Source of the DNA: Betaproteobacteria bacterium
GTDB lineage: Bacteria > Pseudomonadota > Gammaproteobacteria > Burkholderiales > SG8-41
Reading direction: 5' to 3'
Length of the DNA: 7,082 nucleotides
Assembly (NCBI GenBank): GCA_021732805.1
Contig: JAKFUJ010000425.1
Span: 1 to 7,082, forward strand
The notes beneath the pieces were generated by a model, which worked only from the letters and a program-made list of their open reading frames with translations, made no database searches and was not told where the DNA came from. Shown here piece by piece: positions 1-5,631 of the stretch (the stretch's first letter is position 1; every line of letters begins with the position of its first letter). Position numbers and translations under genes: made by a program.

Positions 1-231
1 GTTGTCCATGCGCTCGAAATAGATCAGCCCGCCGTTGTTGTCGACGACAGCCACGGCGACATTCCATTTGTTGGCGCGGCATTCCGCCAGCACACCGGCC
101 GCCAGTTTTTTCGCGCCTTCAAGATTGATGGGTGTGCCGTAGTCGGGACGTGCCTGTGCGCCAACGGTGCCCGATGCCAGTGCGATGCTTGATGCCATGA
201 TCAGCTGCAATAATATTTTTGTTGCCGACAT
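1..231 (-). CDS. Exported GlcG/HbpS-like (DUF336) protein, N-terminal part
   Basis: The first 77 codons of a gene that runs off the left edge. The start ATG (229-231) follows a strong GGGAGGAG ribosome-binding site (234-241). Residues 1 to about 27 form a signal peptide: a Lys, a hydrophobic stretch around LLQLIMASSIALA, and an Ala-X-Ala-type end near VGAQA. The mature part begins with a segment typical of the GlcG/HbpS family: INLEGAKKLAAGVLAECRAN, then a WNVAVAVVDNNGG strand pair and an ERMDN turn. Members of the family are small alpha/beta proteins; HbpS binds haem and senses redox stress, while most others have no known function. It lies 65 bp downstream of the aldo/keto reductase gene on the same strand and may be co-transcribed with it. 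The family call is firm; the function is not, and the C-terminal half cannot be seen. Confidence 0.85.
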   Translation of the reverse strand, partial: MSATKILLQLIMASSIALASGTVGAQARPDYGTPINLEGAKKLAAGVLAECRANKWNVAVAVVDNNGGLIYFERMDN

Positions 232-245
232 AACTCCTCCCTTGA

Positions 246-267
246 GTGGTGGGTGTAGCGCCACCAC
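246..267 (-). other. Small hairpin in the leader of the DUF336 gene
   Basis: A perfect 7-bp inverted repeat, GTGGTGG (246-252) against CCACCAC (261-267), with an 8-nt loop. It lies between the aldo/keto reductase stop and the ribosome-binding site of the next gene. No T-tract follows it in the minus-strand direction, so it is not a convincing terminator. It could be an intercistronic stabilising or processing hairpin, or chance. Confidence 0.3.
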
Positions 268-296
268 GATACGCCGTGGCCATGTTTCATGCCAAC

Positions 297-1220
297 TCAA
301 ATCGAGGTGAAATACGCCGCCATTTTTTTGCGCACTGCGGCATCCGGCAGGCGGCCGGTGCAGGCGGCCATGTTGTCCTCGATATGGCGCACCAGCCGGG
401 TGCCGGGGATGGCGCAGGTCACGGCCGGGTGACTGATGATCCATTTCAGGAAAAACTGCGCCCAGCTGCCGCAGTCAAAATCCGCGCACCACGGCGGCAG
501 CGGTTTGCCGCGCACCTTGCTGAACAATCCGGCCTGAGAGAACGGGCGGTTGATCAATGTTGCAGTGCCGGAATCGGCGCAGGCCGGCAGCAGCCGCGCC
601 TCCGCTTCGGGTTCATCCAGCGAGTAATTGAACTGCACAAAATCGAAATCACCGCTCCTGACCAGTTTTTCCAGTTCGGCATGCGAGCCGGCGGTGTAAT
701 GGGTGATGCCGAGATAACGGATGCGTCCGGATTTTTTCCAGTCGCGCAGCACCGGCAGATGGGTTTTCAGATCGAGCAGGTTGTGCACCTGCATCAGGTC
801 GATGGTTTTTGTTTGCAGCAGGCGCGCGGATTCCTCCATCTGGCGGATACCCTCGGCGCGGCCATTGGTCCACACCTTGGTGGCGAGGAACAGTGATGGG
901 CGAAGGTTCAGCGCTGTCGCAAGCGTGCCGACCGCAGCTTCGGCGTGGCCGTACATCGGTGAGGAATCGACCGCGCTGCCGCCCAATTCGACGAAGCGGC
1001 GCAGGGTGTCGCGCAGTTCGGTGCCCGGCAGATCGCGCGCGGGCACATCGAAAGTGCTGTAAGTGCCGAGACCGATGGCGGGGATGCGTTCACCGCTGCG
1101 CGGTATCGGCCGCGTGATCAGTCCCGCCGGTGCGCTGTGGGCGTCAGGCATCACCAACGGCAGCGTGGCCGCGGCAAGCAATAATGCGCGGCGGCGGGAA
1201 TTTACAGACGACTGATTCAT
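297..1220 (-). CDS. Tat-exported aldo/keto reductase (first paralogue)
   Basis: A 307-residue aldo/keto reductase: an NAD(P)H-dependent TIM-barrel oxidoreductase acting on aldehydes or ketones. The barrel begins at RPIPRSGERIPAIGLGT. The catalytic tetrad is visible, numbered from the ATG at 1220: Asp85 and Tyr90 in VDSSPMYG, Lys115 in LATKVW, and His146 in LMQVHN. The N-terminus carries a twin-arginine signal (NSRRRALLL, then a hydrophobic stretch and DAHSA), so the protein is predicted to fold with cofactor in the cytoplasm and be exported. A GTG at 1223 lies directly before the ATG. The AGGA at 1230-1233 is 9 nt from the ATG and 6 nt from the GTG, so the start is uncertain by one codon. It is clearly related to the reductase at 6051-7010: both end in GRLPDAA followed by a basic Arg-Lys segment. 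The substrate is unknown. Confidence 0.92.
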   Translation of the reverse strand: MNQSSVNSRRRALLLAAATLPLVMPDAHSAPAGLITRPIPRSGERIPAIGLGTYSTFDVPARDLPGTELRDTLRRFVELGGSAVDSSPMYGHAEAAVGTLATALNLRPSLFLATKVWTNGRAEGIRQMEESARLLQTKTIDLMQVHNLLDLKTHLPVLRDWKKSGRIRYLGITHYTAGSHAELEKLVRSGDFDFVQFNYSLDEPEAEARLLPACADSGTATLINRPFSQAGLFSKVRGKPLPPWCADFDCGSWAQFFLKWIISHPAVTCAIPGTRLVRHIEDNMAACTGRLPDAAVRKKMAAYFTSI

Positions 1221-1246
1221 CACGGATCATCCTGTTGATTTTTTCC

Positions 1247-1281
1247 AAAAACATGACACGCCTCGCCAGAGGCATGTTTTT
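1247..1281 (-). terminator. Probable rho-independent terminator of the lipoprotein gene
   Basis: Read on the minus strand, an outer 9-bp stem AAAAACATG/CATGTTTTT (1273-1281 with 1247-1255) encloses an inner CCTC-TGGC-GAGG hairpin with a 5-nt bulge on one side. The T-rich arm forms the exit side. It lies between the lipoprotein stop (1301) and the aldo/keto reductase start (1220), so it should separate their transcription. The T-tract is partly paired in the stem, which lowers certainty. Confidence 0.6.
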
Positions 1282-1300
1282 GTGATTAATTATGCAATTT

Positions 1301-1654
1301 TCAATGATTGGCTGGCGATGGTTTGGGCTGCAGGGTGTAACCCAGATCGGTCATGCAGCGTTGCAGCAGATTCTGCTCCAGGGCAAAACGTTCCGAGTCG
1401 GGCTGCCTGGTTTGCACGGGAATACTGCGTCCCTGCTGGTCGATGATTATTTGCGGCACGGGGATAGGCTGGAGAGGCATGCGTTGTCGCGCTTCGCTGC
1501 GGGCCGTTACTCTGCATTTTGCCTCGTCGGCATCCACGGTAATGGCGGAGCTTGAACCGGTTTTATGCCATTCCAGTGGTGCGCAGCCCCCGATCAGCAG
1601 CAGGCCGATGAAGGGTGCGCAGGCAAGGTGACGGAGAGGGTGACGGAGCGACAT
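1301..1654 (-). CDS. Small putative lipoprotein of unknown function
   Basis: A 117-residue protein with a lipoprotein signal: basic N-terminus (RHPLRH), hydrophobic segment FIGLLLI, then a lipobox-like IGG-Cys24. Residue +2 after Cys24 is Ala rather than Asp, so outer-membrane sorting is likely by the enterobacterial Lol rule. The mature domain is short and polar, with a DADEAKC segment, a Pro-rich stretch (PLQPIPVPQIIID), and a C-terminal ALEQNLLQRCMTDLGY helix. Its two cysteines (near residues 47 and 100) could form a disulfide. The CMTDLGY ending resembles many small proteobacterial lipoproteins, but I recognise no named family. No clear Shine-Dalgarno precedes the ATG (1652-1654). It is divergent from the thioredoxin-like gene, with only 24 bp between the outermost starts, so the two promoters must overlap coding sequence or each other. 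A terminator follows at 1247-1281. Confidence 0.75.
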   Translation of the reverse strand: MSLRHPLRHLACAPFIGLLLIGGCAPLEWHKTGSSSAITVDADEAKCRVTARSEARQRMPLQPIPVPQIIIDQQGRSIPVQTRQPDSERFALEQNLLQRCMTDLGYTLQPKPSPANH

Positions 1655-1678
1655 ATTCGTTTAGACTAGCAGAACAAC

Positions 1679-2059
1679 GTGAGGTTTCCATATTCCGATC
1701 AAATTACGGGAGATCAATTAGTGGAAATGATCAAAGATGGTCTTGTAGTTTTTTCAAAACGCGGCTGTCCGACCTGCGTGCTGATCGAAGCCGAAATGCA
1801 GCGTGCGGCGCGTGAAGTGCCGAATTTCCGCATCGTGTCACAGGATGATCCGCGGTTTCCTTCGGGGGTCGATGCCATCGTCGATGATCGCGAGCTCGAC
1901 CTGTCGTGGCTCAACCATATCGAATTCATGCCGACGCTGATCCGTTTCGAGCAGGGCCGCGAAGCAGAGCGGGTTGTCGGCTGGGATCGCGACAACTGGC
2001 AGCGGCTGACCGGGCTCGCCGATCTGGGCGCGCAACACCCCGTTTTCCAGCCCGGATGA
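1679..2059 (+). CDS. Thioredoxin-fold protein with CPTC motif, first gene of the selenoprotein operon
   Basis: A 126-residue thioredoxin/glutaredoxin-like protein. The redox motif is Cys30-Pro-Thr-Cys33 (in FSKRGCPTC), directly after a hydrophobic beta strand (GLVVF). The expected cis-proline is Pro85 in EFMPTLIRF, and a glycine-containing segment (VVGWD) follows. No signal peptide is seen, so it should act in the cytoplasm as a thiol-disulfide or selenenyl-sulfide oxidoreductase. The listed start is the outermost in-frame one, a GTG at 1679 with poor Shine-Dalgarno support; an in-frame TAG (1667-1669) blocks extension. A second GTG at 1721 lies 8 nt after GGAG (1709-1712) and is the better start by ribosome-binding site. 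It would give a 112-residue protein that still contains the whole CPTC strand. The next gene starts 15 nt after the stop. Given the neighbourhood, its likely partner is the UGSC selenoprotein (inference). Confidence 0.85.
   Translation: MRFPYSDQITGDQLVEMIKDGLVVFSKRGCPTCVLIEAEMQRAAREVPNFRIVSQDDPRFPSGVDAIVDDRELDLSWLNHIEFMPTLIRFEQGREAERVVGWDRDNWQRLTGLADLGAQHPVFQPG
1709..1712 (+). promoter_or_regulatory. Ribosome-binding site favouring an internal GTG start
   Basis: GGAG, 8 nt before the in-frame GTG at 1721. No comparable site precedes the outer GTG at 1679, so this motif argues that the thioredoxin-like protein begins at 1721. Confidence 0.5.
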
Positions 2060-2074
2060 GGGTCGCTGTCACTC

Positions 2075-3163
2075 ATGCCCGGGGTGGCTGAGAAACTGGA
2101 AGCAAAACACAGCGGCGCAACCTGGCTGTCTGCGCGAAAAATCGGCTACGCAGCCGAGGCTGATCCGGTCGAAGTGTGTTTTCAGCGCGGCTGGAGCGAC
2201 GGCCTGCCGGTGACGCCGCCGACCGACGAGCGCGTGATCGCGATGTTGAAGGGCACCACGCGCAAGCCCGATGAAATCGTCGGCAAGATGCCGCCGAACC
2301 TGGCTGACTGCAACGTCGAAAAAGTCGCGATCAACGCGGTGATGGCCGGTTGCCGGCCGGAATACATGCCGGTGCTGTTGGCGGCAATCGAGGCTGCGCT
2401 GGAACCGGTATTCACGCTGCACGGCGTGCTGGCGACGACTTATTTTTCGAGTCCGGTGATCATCGTCAACGGCCCGATCGCCAAACGCATCGGCATGAAC
2501 AGCGGCATCAACGCGCTGGGCCAGGGCAATCGCGCCAATGCCACCATCGGCCGCGCGCTGAACCTGATCGTGCGCAATGTCGGCGGCGGACGACCGGGCG
2601 AGGCCGACCGTTCAACGCTGGGCGCGCCGAGCAAATTCACTTTGTGTTTTGCCGAGGACGAATCCGATCCGGCGTGGCAGCCGCTGTCGGTGGCGCGCGG
2701 ATTCGCGCCGGGCACATCCACCGTCACGCTGTTCCAGGGCCACGGCCCCGAGGCTTTTGTTGACCAGAAGTCGCGTACCGCTGAAGCGCTGACCAAATCG
2801 TTGGCGATGTCGCTGGTGAAAATCGGTCATCCGAAGCTGGTGCAGTCGGCGCGTGCGATTCTGGTGCTGTCGCCGGAACATCATGCAATCTACAAGGAAG
2901 CCGGCTGGGATCGCGCGCAGATCGAGCGTGCATTGCATGCGGCGACGATACGCCCCGGCGCGGAACTGGTGGCCGGTATCGATGGCGTCGGTGAAGGCAT
3001 ACCGGCAAACCGCGCCCATGAACAGGTGCCGAAATTTCATGACGGCTGTCTGATGGTGGTGCGTGCAGGCGGCGCTGCAGGTCTGTTCTCGGCGATCCTG
3101 CCGGGCTGGCTCGCCGGCCGCAATCCCGTTGAATTGCAACCCGTGACGAAGGAGATACGCTGA
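2075..3163 (+). CDS. Conserved protein of unknown function, middle gene of the UGSC operon
   Basis: A 362-residue protein with no signal peptide or membrane helix, so cytoplasmic. I cannot assign a reaction. It contains segments that look strongly conserved: RGWSDGLPVTPPT (about residues 38-50), IVGKMPPN (68-75), EKVAINAVMAGCRPEYMPV (82-100), then a glycine/asparagine-rich stretch around SPVIIVNGPIAKRIGMNSG, GQGNRANATIGRAL, and a GAPSKFTLCFAEDE segment. Cys35, Cys79 and Cys93 lie in the N-terminal third. I recall GW-T/S-DGLPV-PPT proteins as a conserved family of unknown function, but cannot check this. The gene starts 15 nt after the thioredoxin-like stop, with GAGG (2058-2061) rather far upstream. 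Its TGA (3161-3163) overlaps the ATG of the selenoprotein gene by one base, so translation is probably coupled. A substrate-binding or enzymatic partner of the UGSC protein is a reasonable inference only. Confidence 0.8.
   Translation: MPGVAEKLEAKHSGATWLSARKIGYAAEADPVEVCFQRGWSDGLPVTPPTDERVIAMLKGTTRKPDEIVGKMPPNLADCNVEKVAINAVMAGCRPEYMPVLLAAIEAALEPVFTLHGVLATTYFSSPVIIVNGPIAKRIGMNSGINALGQGNRANATIGRALNLIVRNVGGGRPGEADRSTLGAPSKFTLCFAEDESDPAWQPLSVARGFAPGTSTVTLFQGHGPEAFVDQKSRTAEALTKSLAMSLVKIGHPKLVQSARAILVLSPEHHAIYKEAGWDRAQIERALHAATIRPGAELVAGIDGVGEGIPANRAHEQVPKFHDGCLMVVRAGGAAGLFSAILPGWLAGRNPVELQPVTKEIR
3149..3154 (+). promoter_or_regulatory. Ribosome-binding site of the UGSC selenoprotein gene
   Basis: AAGGAG, 8 nt before the ATG at 3163, inside the last codons of the preceding gene. 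This near-consensus site fixes the start. No equivalent site precedes the ATG at 3490 after the TGA, which supports a single translated unit. Confidence 0.8.
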
Positions 3164-3696
3164 TGAGTGCCTCAACCCAACTCGCCTGGCTGCGCGACCC
3201 GACAGCCGAAACCGAAGCCGTGATGCGCGCGCGCCGCGCGCCGCCGAAATCCCTCGATGGCCTGACCGTCGGCCTGTTCGATATCGGCAAGACGCGCAGC
3301 GACGAGTTCCTGAACCAGATTGAAAAGCGCCTGACCGAGCGCGGCATTCAATCGAAGCGCTTCGGCAAGCCGACCAACGCCAAGGTGGCGACGCGCGAAA
3401 TCGTCGATCGGGTGGTCAGCGAGGCCGATGTGGTATTGATCGGGCTCTCCGACTGAGGGTCATGCACGTCGTGCAGTCTGCACGACCTGATGACCTTCGA
3501 TGCGGCGGGCCTGCCGGGCGTGTCGGTGGTGACGACGGAGTTCAGGGACGCGGTGGCCGTGCAGAGCCGCGCGCTGGGCTTTGATCCGGCCATCGTTTAT
3601 GTGCCGCATCCGATCCAGAATCGTACGGCTGCGGAACTGGCTGCGCTGGCGGATGGTGCGCTGGATGCGGCACTGGCGAAGCTGGTTGATGCCTGA
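3163..3696 (+). CDS. UGSC-family selenoprotein with in-frame TGA (Sec98)
   Basis: A 177-residue protein whose codon 98 (TGA, 3454-3456) is best read as selenocysteine. The upstream part ends ADVVLIGLSD. In the same frame the downstream part reads GSCTSCSLHDLMTF and then AGLPGVSVVTTEF, ALGF and YVPHPI, giving the redox motif Sec98-Gly-Ser-Cys101-Thr-Ser-Cys104. This matches the UGSC family, a bacterial selenoprotein family known from selenoproteome surveys. As I recall, members carry UGSC-T-S-W-S-V-HDA, so the Cys at position 104 would be a variant. A strand-helix pattern (LTVGLFDIG, then a helix with DEFLNQIEKRL) precedes the Sec, which sits at a strand end, and HP near the C-terminus is typical. 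A hairpin with SECIS features follows the TGA. Codon composition does not change across the TGA, and the ATG at 3490 has no ribosome-binding site. Ordinary gene calling would truncate it at 97 residues. The reaction is unknown. Confidence 0.92.
3454..3495 (+). promoter_or_regulatory. Bacterial SECIS element for UGA recoding
   Basis: Directly after the TGA there is a two-stage hairpin. The lower stem GGTCAT (3458-3463) pairs with ATGACC (3490-3495), 6 of 6. After a small internal loop, the upper stem GTCGTGCA (3468-3475) pairs with TGCACGAC (3479-3486), 8 of 8, closed by GTC. The apex GTGC-AGTCT-GCAC closely resembles the E. coli fdhF SelB-binding apex (GC-AGGTCT-GC). The loop begins 19 nt after the TGA, in the range known for bacterial SECIS elements. 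A G opens the loop, as SelB recognition expects. Unlike fdhF there is no bulged U in the upper stem. The hairpin lies within the coding sequence, where bacterial SECIS elements act. Confidence 0.85.
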
Positions 3697-3915
3697 GTAA
3701 TGTTAATAAGTTATTGTTTTTATTCATATTTTTTATATTCACCGATTGCAGTGGATTCATTTCCCGTAGAGTTTGTAGCTCGCAATCCGTGTAGAATACG
3801 TTGAATACGCGTATTCACGAGCGAATTATCCTGAACCGCCCCGAACTGCGCCAAATCGTCCCAAGCGCAGATTCTTTTGTTGTTTCGGACGACCGGCAAA
3901 GTCAAAGGATTTTCC
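3697..3915 (+). other. Intergenic region between the selenoprotein gene and the toxin-antitoxin pair
   Basis: 219 bp without a supportable gene. The left third (3701-3740) is markedly AT-rich, with runs of T, but has only a weak A/T stem and no GC-rich hairpin, so I do not call a terminator. The middle holds the palindrome at 3802-3817. The right part is an approximately 100-nt leader before the antitoxin start. Confidence 0.5.
3794..3817 (+). promoter_or_regulatory. Palindromic operator candidate upstream of the RelBE pair
   Basis: TGAATACG-CGTATTCA (3802-3817) is a perfect 16-bp palindrome. An additional direct half-site GAATACG (3794-3800) lies 9 bp upstream, so three GAATACG half-sites cluster here. 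Ribbon-helix-helix antitoxins usually repress their own promoter by binding such arrays. A TAGAAT at 3792-3797 could be a -10 box, but I see no convincing -35. The assignment as the antitoxin's operator is inference from position. Confidence 0.5.
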
Positions 3916-4143
3916 ATGGCCACATCCATCCGTCTGGATCCCGCCGTCGAGCAGCGTATCGACCAGTTGGCAGCGCAAACCGGCCGCACCAAGGCCTATT
4001 ACCTGCGCGAAATGATCGAGCGTGGCATCGAGGATCTCGAAGACTATTACCTGGCTGCGAATACGCTCGAGCGGGTGCGCAAAGGTGAAGAGCCGGTTTA
4101 TTCCAGCGCCCAGGTGAGAACAGAACTTGGCCTGGACGGTTAG
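3916..4143 (+). CDS. relB: RelB-family ribbon-helix-helix antitoxin
   Basis: A 75-residue antitoxin. It starts with the classic ribbon-helix-helix strand ATSIRLD (residues 2-8), then helix AVEQRIDQLAAQTG, the turn GRTKAYYLREMIERGIEDLED, and a charged C-terminal tail (RVRKGEEPVYSS to RTELGL) that would wrap the toxin. The ATG at 3916 follows AAGGA (3905-3909) with 6-nt spacing; this and the N-terminal strand fix the start against a longer in-frame extension from 3877. The protein neutralises the RelE-type toxin encoded next and, with it, should repress the operon, probably through the palindrome at 3802-3817. The stop overlaps the toxin start by 17 nt, which suggests translational coupling. 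The RelB name is at family level. Confidence 0.85.
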   Translation: MATSIRLDPAVEQRIDQLAAQTGRTKAYYLREMIERGIEDLEDYYLAANTLERVRKGEEPVYSSAQVRTELGLDG

Positions 4144-4396
4144 CTATACCGAGACCGCGACCCGCCAACTGCGCAAACTGGAGCGGCAAACCGCGCGCCG
4201 CATCGTTGATTACATGGATGGCCGCGTGGCTGCCAGCGGCGATCCGCGCAGCCTGGGCAAGGCGTTGACGGGCAATACTCCGGGCGCATTCTGGCGTTAC
4301 CGTGTTGGCGATTTCCGGGTGATCTGCGATATCCAGGATGGTGCGCTTTGCGTACTGGTCATTCAGATCGGCAATCGTGCGGACGTCTATCGGTAG
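4127..4396 (+). CDS. relE: RelE-family mRNA interferase toxin
   Basis: An 89-residue RelE-type toxin. The family opening MAWTVSYTETATRQLRKLE is followed by a helical hairpin, a GKALTGN segment and the C-terminal strands FWRYRVGDFRVICDI and VLVIQIGNRADVYR. By alignment from memory to E. coli RelE, Arg64, Arg84 and Tyr88 correspond to catalytic Arg61, Arg81 and Tyr87, so the toxin looks intact and should cleave mRNA in the ribosomal A site. It begins with TTG (4127-4129), overlapping the antitoxin by 17 nt, with AGGTGAG (4112-4118) 8 nt upstream. A rare start may keep toxin below antitoxin. The pair lies between the selenoprotein operon and the ApbA/PanE gene, and the latter starts 61 nt downstream with its own ribosome-binding site. 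Confidence 0.88.
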   Translation: MAWTVSYTETATRQLRKLERQTARRIVDYMDGRVAASGDPRSLGKALTGNTPGAFWRYRVGDFRVICDIQDGALCVLVIQIGNRADVYR

Positions 4397-4457
4397 TGAC
4401 TGGATCAACGTTTCAATCGTCAGATTAACCAAAAAACAATCATCAACAGGATCAAAC

Positions 4458-5474
4458 ATGAAAATTCTGGTTTACGGTGCCGGCGCCATCGGCGGTTATC
4501 TCGGTGCAATCCTGACGGCGTCTGGCGAAGACGTCACGCTGGTCGCGCGTGGCGCGCAATACGACGCCTTGTCCTCGCTCGGCATCCAGCTCGAGGGGCC
4601 GCGCAGCGGTCGGCCCGAGCCGATCAAGGTGCGCGTGTGCAAACCCGGCGAGGAGAAGGGTCCGTACGATGTGATTTTCGTGACACTGAAATCGCAGCAG
4701 ATTGCGGAGGCCGCTGCGCATATCCGCAGCCTGACCGGCAAGGACGGCGTGTTCGTGTTTCCGCAGAACGGCATACCGTGGTGGTATTTCCAGGGTATCG
4801 AATCCAGATACAAGGGGACGCAACTGAAGACCGTCGATCCGGACGGCGTGCTGTCACGCACTTTCGAGCCGCGGATGATCATCGGCGGCACCGCGCTGAA
4901 ACCCGCGGACATGGTCGCGCCGGGACACATCAAATTGCCGGACGCCGAAACCGACGCATTGGTCATCGGTGAAATCGACAACAGCGTGTCCGAGCGCGTG
5001 CAGCAGATCACCGCCATGACCACCCGCGCCGGCTGGAACGGCAGGGTATCGGACGATGTGCGCAAAGTGAAGTGGACCAAGCTCACCGGCAATGCGGTGT
5101 GGAATTCGCTGGGGGCGATCACCCAGTCCACCGGACGCGAAATCGCGGAGTTTCCGGGAACGCGGCCATTGGCTGTCGCATTGATGCGCGAAGTCATCGC
5201 GGTCGCGACTGCAGTGGGCACCAAGCTGGATGCCGATCCTGAAGCCATCGTCAGCGGTGTAGCCAAACGCGTGTCGCTGCCGACCTCGACCTTGCAGGAT
5301 GTGCGCGCCGGCCGGCCGCTGGAAATGGACGCCATCGTCAACGTTGTGCTCGAACTGGGTGCGCTGACGGGGGTGGCGACGCCGTCACTGCATGTGGTGG
5401 CGTCGTGCGTGAACCTGCTCAATCAGCGCATCACCGCGGATGGGGTGGCGATACGGCCGGTCAAAAGACAGTGA
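4458..5474 (+). CDS. ApbA/PanE (2-dehydropantoate 2-reductase) family protein
   Basis: A 338-residue NADPH-dependent reductase of the ketopantoate reductase family. The Rossmann motif GAGAIG (residues 7-12) is followed by a strand ending LVARG, where Arg31 would contact the NADP phosphate. FVTLKSQ (Lys78) and FPQNG (Asn104) match the family. In the C-terminal helical domain, KWTKLTGNAVWN gives the probable catalytic Lys208 and Asn212, and LPTSTLQD with RPLEMD gives Glu289, equivalent to the substrate-binding Glu of PanE. The ATG at 4458 follows AGGA with 6-nt spacing; an upstream in-frame extension through relE has no support. It is longer than E. coli PanE (303 residues) and sits outside a pantothenate cluster, so a different 2-oxo acid or beta-hydroxy acid substrate is possible. 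Its stop codon lies in the first heptamer of the spacer element, and its 3' end is duplicated at 5893-5972. Confidence 0.88.
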   Translation: MKILVYGAGAIGGYLGAILTASGEDVTLVARGAQYDALSSLGIQLEGPRSGRPEPIKVRVCKPGEEKGPYDVIFVTLKSQQIAEAAAHIRSLTGKDGVFVFPQNGIPWWYFQGIESRYKGTQLKTVDPDGVLSRTFEPRMIIGGTALKPADMVAPGHIKLPDAETDALVIGEIDNSVSERVQQITAMTTRAGWNGRVSDDVRKVKWTKLTGNAVWNSLGAITQSTGREIAEFPGTRPLAVALMREVIAVATAVGTKLDADPEAIVSGVAKRVSLPTSTLQDVRAGRPLEMDAIVNVVLELGALTGVATPSLHVVASCVNLLNQRITADGVAIRPVKRQ

Positions 5475-5557
5475 TGAGTGATGAGTGATGAGCGATGAGT
5501 GATGAGCGGAAACCCGGATTTCTGCGAGGCTCTTACTCCGCGTTCATCATTCATCAC
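5471..5557 (+). repeat. Heptamer-bounded spacer element, copy 1
   Basis: Five tandem 7-bp units of GTGATGA (one reads GCGATGA) at 5471-5505 lead into a unique core (5508-5542, from GGAAAC to CTCCGCG). Inverted units ATGATGA and GTGATGA (5544-5557, read on minus) close it. The element provides the stop codon of the ApbA/PanE gene on the left and of the reductase remnant on the right. The core recurs in inverted orientation at 5991-6024. Confidence 0.7.
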
Positions 5558-5628
5558 TGGCTTTCAATAAACGCCACCATCCGCTTGCGCATCGCCGCAT
5601 CCGGCAACCTTCCCCGTCCGGCATTGAT
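5554..5628 (-). pseudogene. 3'-end remnant of an aldo/keto reductase gene
   Basis: On the minus strand this reads INAGRGRLPDAAMRKRM, then VAFIESQ and stop. This is almost identical to the C-terminus of the reductase at 6051-7010 (LNAGRGRLPDAAMRKRM, TGFIDNQ). Only about 24 codons are left. Homology stops abruptly near 5628, where the palindromic repeat begins at 5632. It is a relic of a third reductase gene that was convergent with the ApbA/PanE gene, just as the intact copy is convergent with the ApbA/PanE remnant. No start or catalytic domain is present. Confidence 0.8.
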
Positions 5629-5631
5629 TTT

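Noticed and set aside
246..896. A 216-residue plus-strand open frame opposite the first aldo/keto reductase
   Set aside because: The minus-strand gene has a complete catalytic tetrad and signal peptide; the plus-strand frame is its GC-rich shadow.
3163..3456. A complete 97-residue protein ending at the TGA
   Set aside because: The family motif and conserved C-terminal half continue in the same frame directly after the TGA, and a SECIS hairpin follows.
3490..3696. A separate 68-residue gene starting at ATG 3490
   Set aside because: It is in frame with the upstream segment, has no ribosome-binding site, and its start lies in the SECIS lower stem. It is the C-terminal part of the selenoprotein.
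3701..3740. Rho-independent terminator after the selenoprotein gene
   Set aside because: T-rich, but the only stem is 4 to 5 A/T pairs; there is no GC-rich hairpin.
3877..3915. N-terminal extension of the RelB antitoxin
   Set aside because: The ribbon strand ATSIRLD starts at the ATG 3916, which has its own AAGGA site.
3720..3992. A 90-residue minus-strand open frame covering the operator region
   Set aside because: It overlaps the antitoxin start, has no family resemblance, and spans the AT-rich and palindromic DNA.
4338..4457. N-terminal extension of the ApbA/PanE protein
   Set aside because: It overlaps the relE gene in another frame and has no ribosome-binding site. The ATG at 4458 has one, and the Rossmann motif begins right after it.
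5471..5505. CRISPR array or coding repeat
   Set aside because: The units are 7 bp, perfectly tandem and without spacers; this is a simple heptamer repeat at the end of an intergenic element.
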